From positions 4,029,141 to 4,093,140 of the forward strand of contig RPFO01000276.1 of assembly GCA_009746045.1 (NCBI GenBank): 64,000 nucleotides of DNA, given 5' to 3'. The stretch comes from Mesostigma viride (lineage: Eukaryota; Streptophyta; Mesostigmatophyceae; Mesostigmatales; Mesostigmataceae). Positions within the stretch are counted from its first letter, which is position 1; the number at the start of each line of letters is the position of its first letter. Shown here one piece after another: positions 17,001-32,739 of the stretch. The notes beneath the pieces are model-generated. The model made no database searches. It was not told where the DNA came from and saw only the letters and a program-made list of their open reading frames with translations. The position numbers were made by a program, and so were the translations under genes.

Positions 17001-20000
17001 GAAACGCCTTGCTACCAACCTGCAGACGACGGCAACGCACCACGCTGTATTAAGAGCAGCTCATGACACAATTCCCAAACTATGTAGTTTGCATGAGCAT
17101 GATGGAGCACACATCTTCCACTGGACCCTAGTTCTACATGACACTACATGAACCGACCCAACTCTACATGACTTTCATGATTTAGCCACCCCCCTTCCAC
17201 CCCCAGCTACTCTCCCTCAGTCACTGGACAGCGTCATGAGCGCCTGGTACTGTGCGCACATGACCCTCGTTCCGCCCAAACAGAGAACCCCCCATTTACT
17301 GCCCCCCACTCACTGGACAGCGGCACGAGCGCCTCGTCCTTGGTCTGCATGCGCCACTTGAGCACACCCAGCGCGCTGCCCGTGGGGAAGGGGCGCGACG
17401 GGTCCTTCAGGCCCAGCATGCTCTGGCCACTGTACAGCGCCTTGTCGATATTAGGGTGTGTCTTGAACTGGAAGCCAGCGTCCTCTCCGTGGTCCACCTA
17501 AGGTGGGTGGGTGGGTGGGGGAGGAAGAATGGAAGGGAGCAGGATGAGAGGGGAGAGGGGAAAAAAGTCATGGTCATGGGGAAAGTCATGGTTGAGTCTG
17601 CGTGAACTATGATGTTACACACAGAAAGCACATCCTATTGCAAAAACCAAGGCAACTACACCACACAACCAAGGGTTCGATGGACACGGGGAGACTCGAA
17701 TTAGGGGGTCAGTCCTGTAACGGGTGAGAGCGACGGCGCCAAGCAAAACGCGCATCAACCATGATCCCTGAGAAAACCCAAACCTGCCAGTGAAACAGCT
17801 CTGAAAACCGTTGGACAGGAAAATAGTAGGAGTGGCTTGCAATCATGTTAATCACAGCTCTCTCCTCCACCCCTCCCGAATCCTTCCTGTCGCAAGTACG
17901 GATGCCCTCACGCAGGCAAACACACACACCCTACACTAACTACAGTGACCACGAGCACCGACTCACCACCACAAGGATGTGCGCGCTGTCCTCATACAGA
18001 CAAACACCCCCACACTACACTAACTATAGTGACCACGAGCACCCACTCACCACCACAAGGATGAGCGCGCTGTCTTCAATACAGACAAACACGCACACAC
18101 TACACTAACTATAATGACCAGGCGCTCCCACTCACCACCACGCGGATGAGCGCGCTGTCCTCGCTCTTCACCTCCAGCGTCATCGTGCCCTGCACCTCCA
18201 GGTTGTCCACCCCGCCGTCCTTCTTGAGCACCGCCACCAGCTTCTCGTCCACGCTCACCACCACCGGCTTAGACGCGACGCCCGCTGGGACCGTGCTAAC
18301 CGCTGTCACCACGGCGCCGCCCCCGCGCGCGGCCGCAGCGGTCGCGGCCGCCGAGCTTGCCTCGCTCTCCATGATCTCCCCCTCGGCGCGCAGCGACTCG
18401 AGGAACGCGTTTGTCTTGGTCGACTTACCCAGCTGCATGCCCTTGCCGGGAGGGGCCGTTGTGGGCGCCGCCGAAGCTGACGGGAAGCGGGGGGAAGAGG
18501 GGTGACATGAATGGCAGGGTTGGGGAGTGGAGGGAAAGGGGAGAAGGGGAAAAGGATGTGGGGGTGGGCCGTGGAATGACAGGGGAGGAGTTGACGGGGA
18601 GGACGTAGTCAATTCCCAATAAGGGACGATGGCACCAATAGGCCTGTTTTGCAGACCGGGGGTAACTTAACGTCCCCACTAACTGGACGTGAATAGTCAG
18701 ACTCACAGCCCCCCTGCTAAACACGGACCCACTAAACAGGCCAAAAGAGCAGCTTTAGGCCGGCAAGCTTAGGAGTGAGTGGACTGCCGTCCTGCTCCGT
18801 CCTGGCTCTGTACGTTTGAAAGGGGGCCCCCTCTGACCGCGCCAAATGGGTCTCATGTTTGCACACAGAAATAGTACCGAGCATGACCCACAACTGTGAC
18901 ATGTAACAAGCCCAACTCAGCATGGGCACGTTGGCTTCTTTTCAATGCCCTTTTCTGTTTGGAATTTCACAGGTTATTGCAGGACCATGGTGGTCAGAAC
19001 CAGAGCACCACAGTTGCGTCCACTCACAAAATGCGGCAGGCACAAACGGCTTTTTTCCGGGTGCCTGTTTCGGCTACTGCATCGTGTTCCAGATAGTGCA
19101 TGTTCATGGCGTGCACTAAAAGATGGCGGCAGGCACAAAGGGCGTAGCCTTGATCAACAGGCAAGAGGCGGGCACCACTCACAGAATGCGGCGGGCACAA
19201 ACGGCGTGGCCTTGATCGCGGGCGCGGCGGGCTTGGTCTCCTGCACCTCGGGCGCAGGCGTGTTGCGGCTGCCGAAGCCGAGGCTGGGGAAAGAGGGCTT
19301 TTCCTTGGACTTGGTCACCTTAAAAGCGGTTGCGGGATGCAGCAATAGTGTGATGGCCACCGGGACGGAGAGGCAAGAGAGCCAATCAGCACGCGTGGCC
19401 ACGCACATGGGCAGGAGGTACATGGCATGCAATGCACCCCCACCCAACCGCAACATAGCCCGTACGATATCCATGTGCAAAAACCATCCCAAGGTCAACC
19501 TCTGCTTTCTTCCTAAGTTTTTTATTGATGATGAAAAAAGCCTGACCTACCTCTTCCCCCCCCCCCCCCCCCCCCCCCCCCCAACTTCCAACCCCAACGA
19601 TGGCGATCCCAATTTCTGCTCTAACTTCCATAATCCTCCCTTACGCTTGGCCCCCCACCCCCGCCTGCCCCCCAATCCCCTTCCCCATTCCCTGGAATTC
19701 TCCTTGTGCGCCCCCCCTTACCTCCCCCTCCCCGCAATCTGGTTTACATTGATACACCATCCCCCTACCTAGGTCGGCACACCCCTCCTACGGTTGGTGC
19801 ATAATCCACGACGCCATTTCACCCCCCTACCGTCATCTTCTGTCCGCCCCCCTACCTTTGTCTTCAGATCCCTCCCCCTCCCCTTCCTTTGTCCTCTCAA
19901 ACCCCCACACCTTTGTCCACCATCCTTGAAGCATCCCCCCCCTACCTTTGTCTTCTCGATCTCCATGGCCTTGCGCTTCATCACGTCCTTGGTGTCGTTG

Positions 20001-22065
20001 ATCTTGGACTGGATGATCATCTTGTGCAGCTTCTCCTCGTGGCTCTCCATCTCGGTGCACGTCTTCACCTGCTGCAGCGTCACGTTCTCCTTGTGGCCCA
20101 GGCTGATCACCTCGTCAAACGCAAAGATGAGCTCAAACGCGCACCGCTGGACGCCCTCGTCGTCCAGCGCCTGGCAGTACTCAGGCACCTGGGACAGGGG
20201 CGCAGGGGGACATGGGACAGGAAACAAGCAGCGCGGGGCAGTGAGGTTGAGTACAGCGATATGATTAGTAGAATGCGTGCTGTGGTAATGATACGCAAGC
20301 AGTGCGGTATGCAAAGGAGATGAATGCGATATGGATGGGTGAGTAACACCGCCTTTCGACAAATGGAGGGAAGCGTCCAACAGGGCAGGGCACCATGGAG
20401 AGTAGCAAACAAGCAACAAGCGCCATACGATACAGTGGCGAGGAAGAAACGAGAAGCACTGTTTGGTCCTCTCCGGGTGGCATGACAATACGAGGACGGG
20501 TGTTGGCTGGCAGCTGTCACTGGGTGCTGACCTATCTTTCCGTGCTTGCAGTGATAAAAGCAGCGGCATACCGGCGCATCAAGGTAACACCGCCAGCACA
20601 CTAGTGGACACGCCCACCATCCCACATGAATCATGCCCCGTGCACCAAGCCACTGCCATGGTTCGACCCCCTGGCCTAACCGCGCCAGGCGATGGCCCGG
20701 CGTGGGCCACCCCCCAACAAACAAGGGTTGCAAAATGGGGGGAGTACGTGGGGGGGGGGGCTGGTAGCATGCCCGCACAACCCTGATGACACTATTGCTG
20801 GATCACATGATTAGAATGAAATACTGAAATGACGAAATGCTTCAAGCCAAGAAAAACATTGCCACCCTCTACACGTACGGAAGGGGTTCAAGCTCGGCCA
20901 TGCATGTTGGGCACAGAGCCTGGCATGTTGGGCATGCGTATTGGGCATGCAAGGGCGGTGCTCGAAAGCCAGCCCCAAACGTCAAGGACACGTGCAAGTG
21001 GTTGTGCTTCGAGCACTGGGCCGGGTGCAGGGGCACACTGGGGAATGGGGAATGGGACTCGGGACATGGCGCATGAGACCCGGGAGAGGGAATACAGGGC
21101 TGTGGTGGATGCAACACCCATGGGGGCGGAGCTGCTTTGGGGCACGATCTAGACGGTTGGCACTGCAGGGCGCATACATGCACCGCCATTGTTCATGCTG
21201 GCAGCTGGTACGTGGCAACAATGGATGAGGTCATGACAGTCGACTAAGGCCTCATTGGCCAGTGTGTGGCAACTCCCCACCCAATGGTGAATGAGGGGCA
21301 AGCTCTAGTGGACAGCACGTTGGTAATGGGTGGTGGTCTGGCTTGACACCTCATGCACCCATGCTAGTATGGCCTCCAAGGCGAGACCCAAGGCACGGGT
21401 TGGGGGTATGGGGGGAGGAGATGGGAAGTCCATGCCAGCAAGTAAGGCTGCAACCCTTGGCACAGAACTTAGTTACTATTAGGATAGCTTTGGTATCAGA
21501 AAAGGGTCACCAAGGCTACTTGCGCATTTACCAATTTAGATAGCAGACGCAACGTCTCCAGGTCTTCCAGGATGTTGCTTTGTTTATTTGTGACTAGGAG
21601 CAGGTACAGTGCGTCCATCGGCTGGTACACGTAGCGCACATTCTCTGTCTCCACAAAGGTGTGTTGCTTCCCGCTTCCGATAAGTTTCGGGAACGCAGCA
21701 AGAAGACCCTCGATCCTAATCCGCGTCATGTCCACAAATTGCCGAGACACGAGGGCTGCAGTAGGCCGGTTCATGGGCCGCGCATTCGAGGGCCCGCGCA
21801 CAAGCGGAATGAGAGCATAACAACACGTTAGCAACGGGAAAAAGAGCACGGCCAGCAAAAAAAGGAAAATATACATACCCAAACACTCGTCTAATAACAA
21901 GTCTTACCTTTCCCAGTTTTTGTAATGATGGAGGCCGCCAAGACAACCTGCACGCAACCAGCCAGAAGGCATCCTTAGTCAGCGTTGCGCTTATCACCCG
22001 GCGGCTACAAAACCAGTGAGTCTACCATAATGAATTTGGTTTGAATACAAATGATGCCTTACCAT
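14009..22065 (-). CDS. ARCN1: Coatomer subunit delta (COPI delta-COP)
   Basis: The subunit belongs to the COPI vesicle coat acting in Golgi-to-ER and intra-Golgi transport. Eleven coding exons join in frame (minus strand): 22065-22063, 21947-21908, 21755-21532, 20188-19946, 19318-19183, 18476-18136, 17497-17314, 16604-16454, 15814-15752, 14813-14717, 14098-14009, giving 523 residues, the usual family length. The N-terminal longin domain (about 1-140) has [29 protein letters not shown] and the [20 protein letters not shown] core. A helical linker, [17 protein letters not shown] and a C-terminal mu-homology domain follow ([46 protein letters not shown]), ending SYQVV. The first coding exon contains only the ATG. 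The gene is head to head with histidinol-phosphatase. Several introns begin with copies of the preceding exon end. Confidence 0.95.
16141..16420. repeat. (CCCA)n array in a coatomer delta intron
   Basis: About 280 bp of CCCA units lies in the intron between exons 16604-16454 and 15814-15752. On the transcribed sense strand it reads (TGGG)n just after a GTGAGT donor and a G run, so the pre-mRNA could form G-quadruplexes. Confidence 0.9.
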
Positions 22066-22815
22066 TTTCGCGGTATCGTCTCAGCAGCTGCCGGAGAGTA
22101 GGCAGAGTATAATGGCCCCCACCAAGCGACCCTCTAGCGTGCTCTTTACCTGCAGCTGGCAAAGCCTTATATTAAAGCGCGCATTAAGAAAGCTGCTGCG
22201 GCCAATAAGGCATACCTATCTTCAACCGCCAAGACATCGTCCCCAGCAATGCCCTACTTTCATCTAATGTGCCTCGTTTCCCTTTGTAGCCCCTCGCCCA
22301 CTACTGCGCGGCATTCATTCATAAATGCGCAACGTGACTGTCACACCATGGATCGTCTCGGAACGTGCTCCGGAGCGCTTGCCATCCCGGCCATGGGTGC
22401 GGGCCGAGCGCGCGCCGACCACCACGTGAGACAATTACCGGTGGCAGCCAGCCAGGTGTTTGCTGCGGACGGTGCTGCCAGATGTCACTCGAACCGAGAC
22501 AGCAACAAACGGCCTCATGCAGCTTCCATACGGAACGTGGATGATTGCGTGCTTGCAGCTCTGCCTACGTGCCAACGTTATGCAAATTTCGTCGTCCAAC
22601 CGTTGGCACTGCCATGTTGGCATGGTAGATTGCCGCGGAGACATGGCGGAGATGCCATAAATTTTCCTGCCAGTAGTCATCACTTACCTTCTGCACATTT
22701 GTGTTAGTTTTGACTTCTTCGTTAACTGTAAGCTCCCATCGCACTGACCCGGTTAGAGGAGAAGGTAGTAGGCTGCCTTTGATAGACCGGATAGCAGAAT
22801 CTACTCAGTCGAGTC
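22066..22815. promoter_or_regulatory. Divergent promoter region, coatomer delta / histidinol-phosphatase
   Basis: These 750 bp separate two start codons pointing apart. They must hold both 5' untranslated regions and promoters. I see no clear TATA box at a convincing distance; the stretch is close to 50 percent GC and free of simple repeats, unlike the introns. Confidence 0.5.
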
Positions 22816-28181
<5,366 letters not shown>

Positions 28182-28705
28182 ATCGTGGATCCCTTGGATC
28201 AAGTGGCGAATGGAGCCTTGAGCTCTAGGTTGGTACCATCTGGCACGTCATATGCCTGGATGTAAAGAACAGGAAAAGAGCCGTGATATTCCTGAAAAAG
28301 CTGTCCGGATAATCATCCTGGGAATGTTGTAGCCATCCTGTGACTGGTCACTAGGATGTGCATCGCACAAGTCGTTCTGAAAGTCCTGCCCAAAGGAACC
28401 TTGACTCGTGAAAAGGCAAAGCATGCCTTCCGGGCGGGCCTCAATCTGTGGCTAGCCTCGTCATCAACTTAATTAGGCCGATGGAAATCACATGTGTGAT
28501 GGTGATCTGGACAGGGGCTGGTGTCTTGGGTTGCATGCATCAAGGAAGTAGGACAGCCCATCAATGTGCAAAACAAACTAGTGCAGCTAGCGCGCCGGCC
28601 CTAGCACACGGTACTATATAAATTATAAGTACTTCTATGCCAAACTGTGTATCCGTATGGGCCTGGCCGCCCTGCATGTGAGTGCATGTGTTGATTTCTG
28701 CAATT
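28182..28705. other. Intergenic, 3' flank of histidinol-phosphatase
   Basis: Contains the 3' untranslated region and non-repetitive sequence up to the first TTAATTAATT tract of the transposon cluster. No gene seen. Confidence 0.5.
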
Positions 28706-28711
28706 ATCAAG

Positions 28712-31410
28712 CAGTTAATTAATTAATTAAACTCGTGCTCCCGTTGGGGAGTCACGGAGCACCGAAGTGCTTTTAATCCCTGTGTGTGCACAACAGGAAG
28801 AAAGGGCAGAGACCCCCTTTCTCCTTCATGCCAGAGGCATGCCATGTGCAGCTGCAATCGGACACGATAAACGATCCGGCAAATTTGCTGTAGGTGCAAT
28901 AAGCAGTTGCTATGTATCATACTGCATGCAGGCCCGCCCGCACTGTTTGTCTCATTAACGGATACAAAGTTCTAGATTCCTCGATTGACACGTGCGAGCG
29001 TGCCAACGTCACATATGTAAAGCTAGACTCTACAAAGTATATAGGCATCTTCAAGATTGAAACCGGCGCGTGAAGGCTAGCTATCTGTGTGCATGTACGA
29101 AAGTAAGCTGGCAAAGTGACACTTAACTTGCGCCTCACTGCAGGCCTACGTCTTGACCGCGCACCTCATGCACCTTAATTCACAAATTTCAGCCTTCGCA
29201 TAAGCCTCCTTGCATGCTGAATTGCATGCACCCAAATTGCACCATGTTGTGGAGAGATCGATCGCAAGCACGCGCTCTGTGCATGCATGCATGGCTTAGG
29301 CACCGCCCACTGCCGAACTCGTTCGTTTGGGGCTGTGGGAGAAGCTATATTTGTCCCTTGATTGTCTCCTTGATCGATATTATAGCCCGCCAAAAAATGG
29401 CTGACGGCGGTATGGCTGACGGCGGAGTTCAGATCTTTTGCGTCTGAGCCCCAAATTCGGTCGATCAGACCACTTGCATTCGATGCGCCTTTTTAAGACG
29501 CATCCGCCAACTGGTATAATCGGTTACGTCTAAAACGCAGTATTGACAACATTACGCACGTGACAAGCAGCTATGATGACTCCAAAAGCCAAGTGAGGTT
29601 TGGAAAAGGAGCTTGCCGGCTCCCAGCCCAACCCACTCGCCATCGTCCTTGCCCGGCCAGCCGTCTGGGCCCGCCAATTACCCACCGCCAGCAAACCCAT
29701 TGCCCAGCGCCTCGCCCGAGCCCAAGAAACCCTGCCACGAACACAAATAGCGACATTAATTACCTCCCAGATTACGAACGCTTTTCTTTCAGCCACTGGC
29801 TGCAACTGACCAAAGAAGAATGCGCCGAAACAGTGCGCTTCTTATCACAGGAACGCAAGCTCCATGGGGCCGTAGGGCCCATCCCCGCCAACGACCTGGA
29901 GGCGTTCCTTGCCAGTCAGGCAAGACCTCGGCACCCACCGTATCGCCATCATGTGCAGCCACTTCCAGCTACCTATGGCCAAAATTGTCGCCAGGATCCG
30001 CACCCCAGTCCAGCCTGCGCGCGGCCGACAGCCACATCGGCCCCCTCCCTCGGCAAGGATGACATCCGAGCAGTGATGGAGGAGCACGTCACCTGGCCGT
30101 TGGCCGAGAAGCTGGCCTTGCTGAACACGACGCTCAACACGGTGGAGGCCCGGGTCTCCAATGTGGAAACCAAGGTCGTCCACACTTGAGCTCCAACCTC
30201 AGTTCACGGCGCTGCACACCGCGGCGCAGCTAGGCATCCGAGACGCACGCTGCACTTGTCTCTCGCCTAAACCAGGTGGAGGGCAAGTGCGGCGTGCTCA
30301 TGCATGAAGAAGCTTGAAGCCATCACCGCCCACACCGAGGCCCTGGCCTCACAGGTCCCAAAGATAGCGGAGCAGACGGCCACCATCGCATCCCCGCCAC
30401 CTCGGCTGGATGCTGGTGACCTCCCGCCCCTCTCCTATGCCGACCTGCTGCGGACAGCGACCGCGCCTCCGGCACCACCGACGCCATCGCTACAAAACTC
30501 CAGGAGCTTGAAGACCTTCGCCATGCACAACGACGGGAGGCCACCGACGTCCGCGCCCGCCACGACTGCCGGGTGGTGCTGCGTCGTTTCCCCCAGAAGC
30601 CAGGTGAGACGTCAACCTCCCTTGCCAGTTGCCGACGAGCTTAAGGACCAGCTCCTTACCCTCATGGGCCTGATAGGTGAGGTAGAACTGCATGGGTGCC
30701 ACCGCCTTCCCCACGCCCGGGACAAGGCGGCTCCCCCACCAGTCCTGCTCACCTTCCCTTCCCGTGAGGACAAGCAGCGGTTCCTCTCTCGTCGCAAGCG
30801 GTTGCACGACCTCACCTGGACGCTGGACGCCGACCTGACCCCCCGGCCCGCTCAGCAGCAGCAGCGACGCGACCTGTGGCCGGAATACCTCGATCCGCCA
30901 CAAGCAGGACCCCCAGAAGCCAAAGGTGTACTGGGGGGGCGGGGACCTGATGATCAACCACAAGATGTGGACGCCCCCAGCGGGCTAGAATAGCTTGTAA
31001 AAGCCCTAGCTTGTATCCGTTGGTAGTCACTGCCGCTATGGCAGCCATGCTTAGAATGTTTGCCTAGCAGTGCCAACATACCTAGTCACGTGCACCGCTA
31101 ACGCACGGTACACAACCAGCCCTAGCCTTAATTAGCTTAGTCCTCGTACAGCCATGCTACGCCCTGGCTATGATCAGATTACTCGCCCACGCTCCTTGTT
31201 ATGCCATTCTCCGGCATGGGTCTTATTGCACCCACAGATTGCCGGATCGTTTACATACAGTTTAGCGTGTCCGAGTGCATGCAGCTGTGGCATGCCTTAG
31301 GCATGAAGGAGAATGGGGGTCTCTGCCCTTTCTCCTGTTGTGCACACACATGCAGGGATTAATAAAAGCACTTCGGTGCTCCGTGACTCCCCAACGGGAG
31401 CACGTGTTTC
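28712..31410 (+). mobile_element. Element B1: L1-type ORF1 unit with inverted hairpin ends
   Basis: It begins after a TTAATTAA tract with CTCGTGCTCCCGTTGGGGAG and ends at 31375-31404 with the inverted form. About 150 bp after the left hairpin (GCACCGAAGTGCTTTTAATC, GTGTGTGCACAACAGG, CTCCTTCATGCC) is an inverted copy of the right end. The right 550 bp (30850-31405) is repeated inverted at 36214-36770. The body holds a decayed ORF1 gene and no reverse transcriptase. The inverted left end could result from twin priming of a LINE or from true terminal inverted repeats. Confidence 0.6.
29560..30993 (+). pseudogene. LINE ORF1-like protein (coiled coil + RRM-type domain), decayed
   Basis: Two open stretches in the same frame (29560-30189 and 30304-30993) are split by stops. 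The first ends in a coiled coil (LNTTLNTVEARVSNVETKV). The second holds, partly out of frame, a region like the L1 ORF1p RNA-binding and C-terminal domains: VADELKDQLLTLMG, PPVLLTFPSREDKQRFL, LTWTLDADLTP, then RRDLWPEY, and a final WRGGDLMINHKMW in another frame. Related C-termini occur at 32105-32620 and 36640-36780 on the minus strand. ORF1 proteins coat LINE RNA. Confidence 0.6.
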
Positions 31411-31429
31411 ATAAATTAATAGCCCTCCC

Positions 31430-31692
31430 TCCTAAGAACCTGGGTCTTGTTGCCTTACTGTGGGCGGCGCCCACAGTGGATGCTGGATTGGTTATAGACG
31501 TGTCCGATTGCACCTGCATGTGGCATATGCCAGTGCCGGCATGAGGGAAGGGGGGGTCTCAACTAGCTGCCGCCCCCTCAGTGTCCTGCCGTGCACACAC
31601 AGGCGCCATTTGGTGCTCCGTGATCGAGTCCCCAATTCGGGGGGAACCTTGTGGGTTAATTAATTAATAAGCACGTGACGGCGTCACGTGGG
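31430..31692. mobile_element. Degenerate 3' end of a related element with palindrome
   Basis: A diverged copy of the B-type right end, with GTGTCCGATTGCACCTGCAT, a CCGTGCACACACAGG block and a corrupted hairpin at 31614-31660, is followed by TTAATTAATTAATAA and the palindrome CACGTGACG-G-CGTCACGTG at 31674-31692. Confidence 0.5.
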
Positions 31693-32104
31693 TGCCAATA
31701 CAGAGTAAAGGAACCTTCAACCCTATATACACAGCGAGAAGGAGGGAGGGCGCCCTAGCTTCCGTCTCACTGCCGCAGGTGGGCAGGCCACTGAGCGCTC
31801 TCTCCACGGCATGGTGCATCATGCCGGGGCGCAACACTGTGCAATGATGGTGGGTGCAACACAACCAGTGCAATACCATAGGTAGGCTGACACATAGCTT
31901 ATGCTACAAATGTGAGGTGGGCTCAAGACGTCGGCTAATTAAGGCGCAAGCTGATGGCCACAAGGTGCCAGAGCTAATTGAAGGTACTATAACGCTGTAC
32001 GTGCGCTAATATCGTTTCAAGTGCTGTAGTAATGCCTAAGCTATCCCATCATCGATTGCCCCCATCTAGACAACTAGCTGGAGTGCTCTATCCCCGGGAA
32101 GCCT
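31693..32104. other. Transposon-cluster filler, no gene seen
   Basis: Non-repetitive sequence between two element fragments; no protein-like frame and no recognisable motif. Confidence 0.4.
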
Positions 32105-32620
32105 GGGGGGGCTTCCACAGTTTCTTGTTGACATAGAGGTCCCCGCCCCGCCAGTACACTTGGGGCTTCTCGGGGTTGGTCTTATGGCGGATGCCAGTCG
32201 GGCCACTGATCGCGGCGTTGCTCACTGCTGGGCTGGCGTCAGGTCGTCGTCAAGCGACCAGGAGGTGTCCACCAGCTTCTTGCGGCAAGAGAGGAACCGA
32301 ACTCGGGCTGTGATGTCGCTGAAGGTGAGGACCACTGGAGGGGGCCCAGCCTTGGCCCGTGGATGGGGCAGGCCGGCGGTAGGCGCCCTGCAGTGCCGCA
32401 CCTGGCAGCTGCATGCATGCACGCCAATTAAGAGCTGTTTCTTCAGCTCGTCGAGAAGAGATTCTGGGGTCTCCTCCGGCGGCATGTCGAAGCGCCTGAG
32501 GATGACCCGGCAGCGGCGACGGTCGCGGTCAGCGGCCTCGCGGCGCGTGTCTTCCAGCTCCTGGAGCTTGGTGGTGATGGCGGTCGTGGTAGAGGGTGAA
32601 CCCTGGGTATGCCCCTAAAA
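32105..32620 (-). pseudogene. LINE ORF1-like C-terminal fragment
   Basis: Read on the minus strand, a helical segment (LQELEDTRREAADRDRR type) leads into MPPEETPESLLDELKKQLL, then PPPVVLTFSDITARVRFL, SWSLDDDLTPAQQ and, after a frame change, PEKPQVYWRGGDLYVNKKLW. This parallels the ORF1-like gene of element B1 domain by domain, but it is clearly diverged and belongs to another subfamily. Confidence 0.6.
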
Positions 32621-32739
32621 ACCGGCCCCCATGCTTTATTATACCATGGGACGTGATCGATATCGCTGCGTGCAGCAGTGCTTGAGGATCGAGCACCTAG
32701 CTGCCCTGTACGCTGGCTGCATGATACACTAGCTTGACC

